A stretch of 5,073 bases of DNA from Phycisphaerales bacterium (GTDB taxonomy: Bacteria > Planctomycetota > Phycisphaerae > Phycisphaerales > SM1A02). A model generated the notes under the pieces. It ran no database searches. It was not told where the DNA came from and was given only the letters and a program-made list of their open reading frames with translations. The stretch spans positions 1 to 5,073 of the forward strand of contig VERO01000184.1 of NCBI GenBank assembly GCA_018882625.1. Reading direction: 5' to 3'. Every line of letters starts with the position of its first letter. Position 1 is the stretch's first letter. Of the stretch, positions 1-5,073 are shown one piece after another. Both the position numbers and the translations under genes were made by a program.

Positions 1-809
1 TCATCGGACACCGCCACCGCCGCGCCGCGCCAGCCGTTGACCGGCGGCGGACCGATGTTCACCACGCCACCCGCTGCCGTCCATCGCCATGCCTGACTGC
101 CATTGCTTGAGGTTCCGTTTCCCACAACCACCGATCCGTCAGCTGAGCATCCGCTGGCCTCGCCCATCGGCCCACCGGTTCCCGAAATGAGCGTCTGGGC
201 ACTGCCAATCCACCGGCATCCCTGACGGAACCCACTTGCGTTGTCCTGCCACCCGACGAACACTGTGCCGTCTGCATTGGTGCCGTTGACGCGCGTGCTC
301 CGGCCGACGACAGTCGAGCCGAGGCTGGTCATGCCGACGCCTTCGCGCCAGTGGCAGCCGTGCGCATTGCCAGCGCTGATCCAGCCGAGCCCAACCACCG
401 TGTTGCCGTCCCTCGAGATGCCCCATCCGGAACTTGCCGACGTGCCCGAGTTCGCGCCGAGATTGCCGCAGATCACCCACGTCGATGTCGCTCGGTCGAA
501 GTAGGACATCTCCGTCCACGTGGTCGCTTGGTTGCGCGATGTTCCCGCTACGCGCATGCCATCGCCGGACAGGGAGGGATTCCCGCCGACGTTGTCTCCC
601 GGAGGCGCTCCTCCGATTGGCTGGTATCCGCCTTCGGTCGTGTAGACGAAGTAGGACGCGCTGTCGTATCCGGCAACTACCGATCCATCGGTGTTCGCCG
701 CGGTTGGCGTCACGAAGGCGCCGATCTCCACATACGTGCCCCCAGCGATGCATGGGCGCACGATGGCACCCGCGGCCAGAAGGGCAGCCGACAGGGTCTT
801 GTGGTTCAT
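1..809 (-). CDS. Exported HAF-repeat protein, N-terminal part (3' end outside window)
   Basis: Reading down from an ATG at 809 on the minus strand gives 269 codons without a stop, continuing past the left edge. The protein starts with a Sec signal peptide: Asn-His-Lys, a hydrophobic run at residues 5-17 (LSAALLAAGAIV), then a likely signal peptidase I site after Ala22 (C-I-A/G). Cys20 does not sit in a proper lipobox. The mature part is a tandem array with cores DGSVVAG (41-47), DGMRVAG (83-89), DGNTVVG (134-140), DGTVFVG (180-186) and DGSVVVG (224-230), 42-51 residues apart. Each is generally followed by an aromatic 'x-W' strand such as GCHWREG, GCRWIG or AWRWTAAGG. This is the pattern of the HAF family of probable extracellular repeats, which likely form beta-propeller-like folds at the cell surface or outside the cell. 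Substrate and function are unknown. By eye its GC content is somewhat below that of truD and prfA. Total length and any C-terminal anchor cannot be seen. An overlapping minus-strand frame (139-840) gives an arginine-rich product with no family features and is not the gene. Confidence 0.85.
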   Translation of the reverse strand, partial: MNHKTLSAALLAAGAIVRPCIAGGTYVEIGAFVTPTAANTDGSVVAGYDSASYFVYTTEGGYQPIGGAPPGDNVGGNPSLSGDGMRVAGTSRNQATTWTEMSYFDRATSTWVICGNLGANSGTSASSGWGISRDGNTVVGLGWISAGNAHGCHWREGVGMTSLGSTVVGRSTRVNGTNADGTVFVGWQDNASGFRQGCRWIGSAQTLISGTGGPMGEASGCSADGSVVVGNGTSSNGSQAWRWTAAGGVVNIGPPPVNGWRGAAVAVSD

Positions 810-818
810 GGTGCACCC

Positions 819-847
819 AGTATGTGCGATGATGCATCACAGGACAA
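819..847 (-). promoter_or_regulatory. Possible sigma70-type promoter for the HAF-repeat gene
   Basis: On the minus strand, TTGTCC (842-847; 4 of 6 to TTGACA) and CATACT (819-824; 4 of 6 to TATAAT) are separated by exactly 17 bases. The -10 box ends 9 bases before the ATG at 809, so a transcript would have almost no leader. This agrees with the absence of a Shine-Dalgarno sequence before that ATG, but short leaders are not proven here. Matches of this quality occur by chance, so this is only a candidate. Confidence 0.3.
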
Positions 848-862
848 GTTTCCTTAAGGAAA
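830..862. promoter_or_regulatory. Two perfect palindromes 21 bp apart, possible operators
   Basis: TGATGCATCA (830-839) and TTTCCTTAAGGAAA (849-862) are both perfect palindromes. Their centres (834.5 and 855.5) are 21 bp apart, which is two turns of B-DNA, so dimeric proteins bound at both would sit on one face. The first lies in the spacer of the candidate promoter of the HAF-repeat gene and the second just upstream of its -35 box. The second is AT-rich in otherwise GC-rich DNA. The divergent 413-residue protein, with its HTH-like segment, is a conceivable binder, but nothing in the sequence proves it. Confidence 0.4.
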
Positions 863-962
863 ATCTCTGGGCCGGCTCAGCCCCCTGTTTGTGCCAGCCT
901 GCGCACCGCACGCGGGACCTCCCGCCATAGCCTCGGCCCGCCCTCGACGATTCCCTGACCCC

Positions 963-2204
963 ATGACCAGCACGCATCCTGTAACCCCCTTCGTCGATCA
1001 CTGCTCTGATGCGGTCCGGTCGCTTCAGGTCGCCCTCCGCAGCGCCTATCGGAGCGCAGGCTTGGACATCGAGAAACCGCAGGACGTGTCGCGGCAGATC
1101 GGCATCGACAAGAACCTGTCGTGGAAGATCGCGCGCATTGCTGGCGATGATGATGCGCTTTCCGCCGCGGCGCTCGTGCCCGGGCCGGAAGGCATCAACA
1201 TCCTGCTCGAGGCGCTTCGCAAGGGTGGCGTCGCCCCGCAGGAGCTCGCGGCGCTCCGCCACTCGCTCGCACTCTTCGAGGACATGGTGAAGCAGCACGC
1301 GGGCGATCGGCCCACGCTTCAGCTGCTGCTCGATGGCGTGACCTCGCGCGCGTCGCTGGAGCTCTCGCGCAAGACCGCGTTCCGTGGGCAGAGCGGCGTA
1401 TGGGGCGTGCAGGCGCGCGTGCGCATCATGACGCAGTTCCTCATGCCGTGCAGCGAGGATCCGCTCGCGCTGGACACCGTGATCCTCGCGTCGCTCATCG
1501 ACGTGCGCCGGCTCCGTCCGCTCGCGGGCTGGCCAATCTTCCGCTTCCAGAGGTACCTGGGATCCATCGAGTCGGGCGACCAGGGGGCGACGGTGCACGA
1601 GCGCAAGCTCGAGCCGCTGGAGGACCCATCGAGCCCTGACGACCCTGCGCTGATCATGCGCAGCTGGTGCTCGCCGCATGACGTGCGCGTGCAGAGCGTG
1701 AGCACGCCGATGGGGATTGTGCATGAGCTCGCCGACGGGCCTCTTGGCCTCACTGGCACGTCGACCTTCGTGTTCGGCCACCTCGAGCGGCGCGCGGTGT
1801 CGAGGTACACCACCGAGGCGACGCGCGGCAAGGGCGAGATGGGTGCCGTCGTCACGATGCCGATCGAGACACTGCTCTTCGACGTCATCGCGCACCGGGA
1901 CCTTCCCGAGGTTGCAGCGGCGAAGGTGCAGGTGTTCGGCAATCCCTTCGGCAACGCCCCGCTCGATGCACAGGCGCGCAAGTCAATGCTGCTGCCGATC
2001 TCGGAGCGGATCACCGAGATCACCGGGGCGCCCACGAGGTTCGACACCGAGCACGCACACCAGTACCCGGAGCTGATCAGGTGCGTGTTCAACCGCATTG
2101 GCGCGGACCCTGCGGACTTCCGCGTGTTCCGCGTGGAGATGCAGTACCCCCCGATGCCCTCCACGGTGATGGTGAGCTACGGCCTTCCTGTGCACCGCGA
2201 GTAG
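963..2204 (+). CDS. Conserved-looking protein of unknown function with possible N-terminal HTH
   Basis: A 413-residue protein that I do not recognise as a named family. Residues 15-35 look helical. Residues 40-61 (from QDVSRQIG over the turn IDKN to LSWKIARIAG) have the layout of a helix-turn-helix. Residues 61-115 are mostly helical, with a VPGPEG turn at 72-77. The remainder (about 125-413) is mixed alpha/beta and soluble, with no signal peptide or membrane segment. It resembles a ligand-binding or regulatory domain more than an enzyme with an evident active site. Notable stretches are RSWCSPHD (233-240), a run of alternating hydrophobic residues near VHELADGPLG (253-262), and the C-terminal VEMQYPPMPS (391-400). 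I chose the ATG at 963 over an in-frame GTG at 891 because the extra 24 residues are low-complexity Pro/Ala/Arg without family character. No Shine-Dalgarno is visible before 963. It is divergent from the HAF-repeat gene and convergent with truD, so it is probably transcribed alone. A transcription regulator is the leading guess, no more. Confidence 0.8.
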   Translation: MTSTHPVTPFVDHCSDAVRSLQVALRSAYRSAGLDIEKPQDVSRQIGIDKNLSWKIARIAGDDDALSAAALVPGPEGINILLEALRKGGVAPQELAALRHSLALFEDMVKQHAGDRPTLQLLLDGVTSRASLELSRKTAFRGQSGVWGVQARVRIMTQFLMPCSEDPLALDTVILASLIDVRRLRPLAGWPIFRFQRYLGSIESGDQGATVHERKLEPLEDPSSPDDPALIMRSWCSPHDVRVQSVSTPMGIVHELADGPLGLTGTSTFVFGHLERRAVSRYTTEATRGKGEMGAVVTMPIETLLFDVIAHRDLPEVAAAKVQVFGNPFGNAPLDAQARKSMLLPISERITEITGAPTRFDTEHAHQYPELIRCVFNRIGADPADFRVFRVEMQYPPMPSTVMVSYGLPVHRE

Positions 2205-2206
2205 CC

Positions 2207-2306
2207 GCACGCCGTCACTGCCGGGGCACGCGGCGCCCGCAGCGTCGCGCGCTCACTGCCCGAGCGCGAGATGCTGGCGGTCTCGCGCGCTCACTGCCCG
2301 AGCGCG
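2207..2306. repeat. 38-bp tandem repeat, two near-identical units and one degenerate unit
   Basis: A 24-base stretch at 2245-2268 recurs exactly at 2283-2306, an offset of 38. The core TCACTGCC also occurs at 2215-2222, again exactly 38 before the next copy. Aligning 2207-2244 with 2245-2282 gives about 23 identities in 38, so a third, decayed unit is plausible. The unit nearest truD contains its last codons and stop codon. The array therefore looks like outward duplication of the truD 3' end into the gap between two convergent genes. There are no spacers of differing sequence, so it is not a CRISPR. Confidence 0.8.
2248..2268. terminator. GC-rich hairpin in the convergent gap (first copy)
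   Basis: CGCGCTC (2248-2254) pairs with GAGCGCG (2262-2268) around a 7-base loop, a perfect 7-bp stem. It lies downstream of the 413-residue gene on the plus strand and of truD on the minus strand, so it could act on both converging transcripts. No T-run follows on either strand, so it is not a classical intrinsic terminator. It could be a transcript-end stabiliser or a Rho-independent-like stop of weak type. Confidence 0.4.
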
Positions 2307-2308
2307 CG
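2284..2308. terminator. GC-rich hairpin overlapping the truD stop codon (second copy)
   Basis: Same hairpin as the copy 38 bases to the left, with the stem extended to 9 bp (2284-2292 with 2300-2308) around the loop 2293-2299. The truD stop codon (2291-2293 on the minus strand) falls at the stem-loop junction, so the hairpin includes the end of the coding region. No T-run follows. Its role as a terminator or 3'-end protector is inferred from position only. Confidence 0.4.
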
Positions 2309-3589
2309 CATCACGACCGTGGCATAGGCCCCGCGCGGAAGCTCGAACGACACCGTGCGGCGCATGCGCTCGCCGCGCGCCAGCTCGTCGCGCTCAGGCT
2401 TGCCGATCGAGAAGCGCTCCGCGCGCACCGCGAGCGGACGCCATGCGCCGCCGAAGTACGGCCGGTCCAGCCCGGGGATCCTCAGGTCGCCTGCCTCGAG
2501 GCCCTCCGCACGCAGCGCATCACGCACCGCACTGCATACGCGCGCGGCATGGTCCGGCCCGCCCATGCGCTGTGCGGCATCAGGATCCGAGGCGGCTGGC
2601 ATGTCAGGTGCCGCGATCGGGATGTTCACCTGCCTCCACGCATCGAGCGCCGCAGGGTCGGGGAAGCACATCGATCCGAACGGTCCCTTGCAGTGCATCG
2701 ACTTGGCGCCTTCGGCGATGGTCTCCGCGAGCCTGCGCGCGGACTCGTTCCAGATGCGGCTCTGGAAGGCCTCGATCGCCATCGTCTTGGTGAAGTCGGG
2801 AAGCGCCGCGAACGCCTCGCGCATCGTCCCTCCGGAGGCGAGCACCTCGAAGGGGCGCCGCTCCGGGCAGCGCGGAAGGTCCTCGGCGCGCCCGCGCCAG
2901 CGGCCCCACCGCTCGGCGGCCATGCGCGTGAAGTCGCGCGTGCGTCCCGAGTCCTTGCGTGCGGGAGTGGCGATGAGGAGACGGATCGCCTGCTCGAGCT
3001 CGCCTCCCACCGCGGCCGCAGCCGCGAATCCCTTGCCGTGGCGGGCGCTGCCGAAGCGCTGGTCGCCGAAGTAGTTCACGACAAGCAGCGCACGCTCGCC
3101 TGCAGGTGCGCCCTCGGGCGGCTCGCTCCCGCGGTCGCGCAGGATCGCGCCGCGGCGCTCGATCTGGCCGGCCTCGTCGCGGCTGAGGCCGCGCACGACG
3201 ATCACGAACCTGTTGCGGTCGATGATGGAAGACGCGACCGGCGCTGCTGCCCATCCGATGCGGGTGGCTGACCAGCCCCGGCCGGAGCGTGATGCGGTCG
3301 CGTCTGCGCGCAGCGCGGGGTTCGTGTCGTCGGCTGGCGGTGCCGCCGATACGTGCTGGACCGTGACGGCGTGCTTGTCCTTAAGGCCCGCGTACGAGAT
3401 GCCAGCCGCCTTCACGGAGAGGCTCCGCGACAGGAGCGCCACTGCATCAGGCGTGGTGAGCGATTGCTTCTCGAGGCGCCAGACCGAGTGGGTGTGCGTC
3501 GCGCCGGGACGCTCCGCCAAGCCTGCGAGCCAGTCGGCCCGGGCCACCTCTTCCACCCGGAAATCCGCTGGCTGTCGTCGAAGCGTCAC
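2291..3589 (-). CDS. truD: tRNA pseudouridine(13) synthase TruD
   Basis: TruD converts U13 in the D-arm of certain tRNAs (tRNA-Glu in E. coli) to pseudouridine in the cytoplasm. Family signatures appear in order: DFRVEEV (9-15); GLKDKHAVTVQ (68-78) with the catalytic aspartate at Asp71; the strand RFVIVVRGL (127-135); NYFGDQRFG (172-180); AIEAFQSRIWN (271-281), the usual helix after the TRUD insertion domain; GPFGSM (302-307); and a C-terminal strand pair FELPRGAYATVVMRAL (415-430). At 432 residues it is longer than the E. coli enzyme (about 349), with extra material near residues 85-110 and 320-385. The GTG start at 3589 is forced: an in-frame TAG lies 12 bases upstream, and the first motif begins only nine residues in. 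No clear Shine-Dalgarno is seen. It stands divergent from rpmE and convergent with the 413-residue gene, so it is likely a single-gene transcript. All key residues are present. Confidence 0.96.
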   Translation of the reverse strand: MTLRRQPADFRVEEVARADWLAGLAERPGATHTHSVWRLEKQSLTTPDAVALLSRSLSVKAAGISYAGLKDKHAVTVQHVSAAPPADDTNPALRADATASRSGRGWSATRIGWAAAPVASSIIDRNRFVIVVRGLSRDEAGQIERRGAILRDRGSEPPEGAPAGERALLVVNYFGDQRFGSARHGKGFAAAAAVGGELEQAIRLLIATPARKDSGRTRDFTRMAAERWGRWRGRAEDLPRCPERRPFEVLASGGTMREAFAALPDFTKTMAIEAFQSRIWNESARRLAETIAEGAKSMHCKGPFGSMCFPDPAALDAWRQVNIPIAAPDMPAASDPDAAQRMGGPDHAARVCSAVRDALRAEGLEAGDLRIPGLDRPYFGGAWRPLAVRAERFSIGKPERDELARGERMRRTVSFELPRGAYATVVMRALGQ

Positions 3590-3633
3590 GCGGCGAGGCT
3601 ACAGGCGCGCCGCAGACCCGACATTCTCGGGCA

Positions 3634-3662
3634 TTGCATTCAGGTGCGGATCGGGCTACATT
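3634..3662 (+). promoter_or_regulatory. Possible promoter for rpmE
   Basis: TTGCAT (3634-3639; 3 of 6 to TTGACA) and TACATT (3657-3662; 4 of 6 to TATAAT) are separated by 17 bases. Transcription would start near 3669, giving a leader of under 20 bases, too short for any of the known structured L31 leader RNAs. I saw no Zur-type operator here. The match is modest, but position and spacing are right. Confidence 0.35.
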
Positions 3663-3674
3663 ACCCGGCTCGCT

Positions 3675-3678
3675 GGAG
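3675..3678 (+). promoter_or_regulatory. Shine-Dalgarno of rpmE
   Basis: GGAG ends 8 bases before the ATG at 3687. It is the only clear Shine-Dalgarno in the window, and it fixes the rpmE start within a much longer open frame (from 3213) that otherwise shadows truD. It lies between the arms of a small inverted repeat (TCGC 3670-3673, GCGA 3678-3681), which may be chance. Confidence 0.65.
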
Positions 3679-3686
3679 CGAACCCT

Positions 3687-3935
3687 ATGAAGACCGACAC
3701 CCACCCCACGTGGTACCCCGACTGCAAAGTGCACTTCCGCGGACAGGTCGTGATGACCGTTGGCGCGACTGTCCCTGAGATGCATGTCGAGGTGTGGTCC
3801 GGCTCGCACCCCTACTACACCGGCCAGAAGACATTCGTCGACACCGCCGGCCGCGTCGAGCGCTTCCAGCGCAAGTTCGCGGGCGACTATTTCGGCAAGG
3901 CGAAGCCGGGCGCGAAGAAGCCCGCCGCCAAGTAG
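3687..3935 (+). CDS. rpmE: Large-subunit ribosomal protein bL31, zinc-free type
   Basis: An 82-residue basic protein matching bL31, which sits at the central protuberance of the 50S subunit and helps form bridges to the 30S head. The start MKTDTHPTWYP (1-11) corresponds to the family's M-K-x-x-I-H-P. The core signature is HPYYTGQKTFVDTAGRVERF, residues 41-60. A lysine/alanine-rich tail (GKAKPGAKKPAAK) follows. The zinc-ligand cysteines of the C+ form (positions 16, 18, 37 and 40 in E. coli) are here His16, Arg18, Trp37 and Ser40. The only cysteine, Cys13, is not a ligand position. This is therefore the C- form, which does not bind zinc. In some bacteria C- forms are zinc-starvation paralogues controlled by Zur. 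Here the location beside prfA and the lack of a visible Zur site suggest it is the main copy, though a second L31 elsewhere cannot be excluded. Confidence 0.95.
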   Translation: MKTDTHPTWYPDCKVHFRGQVVMTVGATVPEMHVEVWSGSHPYYTGQKTFVDTAGRVERFQRKFAGDYFGKAKPGAKKPAAK

Positions 3936-3960
3936 CGACCCGAATCCTGACGTTGATCGA

Positions 3961-3994
3961 CCGCGCCGGACAGCTCCGGCGCGGCGTTCGTTTT
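3961..3994 (+). terminator. Intrinsic terminator after rpmE
   Basis: A perfect 10-bp stem (CCGCGCCGGA 3961-3970 with TCCGGCGCGG 3975-3984) with a CAGC loop is followed by CGTTCGTTTT, a broken T-tract. It begins 25 bases after the rpmE stop codon. It should end most rpmE transcripts before prfA, so prfA needs read-through or a start site within 3995-4046. It has no A-tract on its left, so it should not act on the minus strand. Confidence 0.85.
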
Positions 3995-4046
3995 GGGCGG
4001 CAGCGGGTCGCATGTCGCCGATCACGCCTTCGTATCGTCCGGTCCC

Positions 4047-5073
4047 ATGAACGCGCTCCCCGACAACCTCGTGAGGCGGCTCAACGAGCTCGATGCGGAG
4101 CTCGAGATGCTCGACGCGCAGCTTGCGGATCCCGCCATCCATGCGGACCAGCGTCGCGTGCGGTCTGTGGCCGCCCGTCGCCGCATGATCGACCCGACTG
4201 TGCGACGCTGGCGGCGCTGGCGCGCCGCGGAGTCGTCGCTGCGCGAGGCGCGTGCCATGGTCGCCGCAGGAGGGTCTGGCTCCGCGGATGACCGCGAGCT
4301 CGCGGCCCTCGCGCGCGAGGAGTGCGCGGCGCTCGAGGCCGAGCTGTCAGGCCTGGCCCCTGCGCTGCAGGCGGACCTCGTGACCGCAGAGGACCGCAAC
4401 GTCGGGTCGATGATCCTCGAGATCCGCGCCGGCGTCGGCGGTGACGAGGCGTGCCTCTTCGCGGGCGATCTCGCCGAGATGTACCGCCGATTCGCCAACC
4501 GCCGCGGCTGGCGCATGGAGGCCGTGGAGCTCAAGCCTGGCGACATGGGCGGCGTGTCGCATGTGGTCTTCGAGCTCGATGGCGAAGGCGTGTGGAGCGC
4601 GCTCGGCTACGAGGGCGGCACGCATCAGGTCAAGCGCGTGCCCGCCACCGAGGCCCAGGGCCGCGTGCACACCAGCACGGCCACCGTGGCGGTGCTGAGC
4701 GAACCCGAGAGCGTGGAGAGCGAGGTCGACGCCGCCGAGGTGCGCGAGATCCTGACCACCGCCCAGGGCCCGGGCGGCCAGAACGTGAACAAGGTGGCCA
4801 CGGCCGTGCACCTGATCCACGAACCCACCGGCATCGAGGTGCGCATGCAGGAGACCCGCAGCCAGCTGCAGAACCGCGAGCGCGCGTGGCGGCTCCTGCG
4901 CGCGCGCGTGCACGAGGCGCGCCGCGCGGCGGCCGAGGCGCAGCGAAGCGCCGAGCGGCGCGGCATGATGGGCTCCGGCGGCCGCGCCGAGAAGATCCGC
5001 ACCTACCGCTGGAAGGAAGCCGTGGCCGTCGACCACCGGATCGAGGCGTCGTTCGCGCTCGACCCACTGCTCG
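4047..5073 (+). CDS. prfA: Peptide chain release factor 1 (RF1), last residues outside window
   Basis: RF1 recognises UAA and UAG in the ribosomal A site and triggers hydrolysis of peptidyl-tRNA. The window gives 342 codons plus one base; E. coli RF1 has 360 residues, so only about 20 are missing. The coiled-coil domain 1 covers roughly residues 1-110. ILEIRAGVGGDEA (123-135) opens domain 2. The codon-reading tripeptide is Pro199-Ala200-Thr201 (RVPATEAQGRVHTST), the RF1 type, not the SPF of RF2. The catalytic Gly243-Gly244-Gln245 lies in AQGPGGQNVNK. The C-terminal RF1 signatures GSGGRAEKIRTY (309-320) and VDHRI (328-332) are present. The residues around GGQ differ from the common RSSGAGGQHVN and resemble the rescue factor ArfB, but domains 1, 2 and the C-terminus show this is a full release factor. 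The ATG at 4047 fits the N-terminus of the family, though no Shine-Dalgarno is visible. It follows rpmE by 111 bases. This gene order is common, often with prmC next. Confidence 0.96.
   Translation, partial: MNALPDNLVRRLNELDAELEMLDAQLADPAIHADQRRVRSVAARRRMIDPTVRRWRRWRAAESSLREARAMVAAGGSGSADDRELAALAREECAALEAELSGLAPALQADLVTAEDRNVGSMILEIRAGVGGDEACLFAGDLAEMYRRFANRRGWRMEAVELKPGDMGGVSHVVFELDGEGVWSALGYEGGTHQVKRVPATEAQGRVHTSTATVAVLSEPESVESEVDAAEVREILTTAQGPGGQNVNKVATAVHLIHEPTGIEVRMQETRSQLQNRERAWRLLRARVHEARRAAAEAQRSAERRGMMGSGGRAEKIRTYRWKEAVAVDHRIEASFALDPLL

Noticed and set aside
748..752. Cys20 of the HAF-repeat protein as a lipoprotein site
   Set aside because: The preceding residues V-R-P do not fit a lipobox; cleavage after Ala22 by signal peptidase I is more likely.
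139..840. Minus-strand open frame of 233 residues with an ATG at 840
   Set aside because: It overlaps the HAF-repeat gene in another frame and is Arg/His-rich; the frame starting at 809 has a signal peptide and regular repeats.
891..962. GTG at 891 as start of the 413-residue gene, adding 24 residues
   Set aside because: The added segment is Pro/Ala/Arg low-complexity without Shine-Dalgarno support; the ATG at 963 is the simpler start. It cannot be fully excluded.
837..1895. Long minus-strand open frame of 352 residues opposite the 413-residue gene
   Set aside because: It is Arg/His/Ala-rich with no family motifs and lies antisense to a better gene; GC-rich DNA yields such frames freely.
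2245..2306. CRISPR-like pair of direct repeats
   Set aside because: There are only two exact copies with a 14-base gap, and one overlaps the truD coding end; no spacer set or cas genes are present.
2081..3271. Plus-strand open frame of 396 residues opposite truD
   Set aside because: Composition is typical of an antisense shadow, and truD on the other strand has all its family motifs.
4347..5067. Minus-strand open frames opposite prfA
   Set aside because: They are Arg/Ala/His-rich shadows of prfA with no recognisable motif.
4047..5073. ArfB, RF-H or RF2 instead of RF1
   Set aside because: Full-length domains 1 and 2 are present and the codon-reading motif is PAT, which is specific to RF1.

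Overview
The window is GC-rich, densely coding DNA, apparently from a bacterial chromosome. It holds four housekeeping or conserved genes and one secreted-protein gene. The best guess for the source is a planctomycete of the Phycisphaerae type. That rests on the high GC, the HAF-type repeat protein with a Sec signal peptide, the near absence of Shine-Dalgarno sequences, and the style of the release factor. This is inference from general resemblance, not a database result.

Layout from left to right. (1) Positions 1-809, minus strand: the N-terminal 269 residues of an exported protein built from repeats of about 45 residues with DG-x-x-V-x-G cores (HAF family), running off the left edge. (2) Positions 810-962: a divergent intergenic region with two perfect palindromes whose centres lie 21 bp apart, next to a plausible promoter for the exported protein. 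(3) Positions 963-2204, plus strand: a 413-residue protein of unknown function with a possible helix-turn-helix near its N-terminus. (4) Positions 2205-2290: a short convergent gap with 38-bp tandem units, two of which fold into GC-rich hairpins and one of which overlaps the truD stop codon. (5) Positions 2291-3589, minus strand: truD, tRNA pseudouridine-13 synthase, with a GTG start. (6) Positions 3687-3935, plus strand: rpmE, ribosomal protein bL31 of the zinc-free type, with its own Shine-Dalgarno and a strong intrinsic terminator at 3961-3994. (7) Positions 4047-5073, plus strand: prfA, release factor 1, complete except for its last few residues at the right edge.

How the genes fit together: rpmE and prfA form a pair often seen side by side in bacteria, frequently followed by prmC, which methylates the GGQ glutamine of the release factor. 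prmC would be the first thing to look for beyond the right edge. With truD, which modifies tRNA, the right half of the window is a translation cluster. The left half (exported repeat protein and HTH-like protein) has no evident link to it beyond adjacency.

I see no CRISPR, transposon, prophage, toxin-antitoxin or defence module, and no strong sign of an undescribed multi-gene system. The points most worth a second look are the paired palindromes, the 38-bp hairpin repeats at the truD end, the ArfB-like catalytic loop in RF1 and the uncharacterised 413-residue protein.
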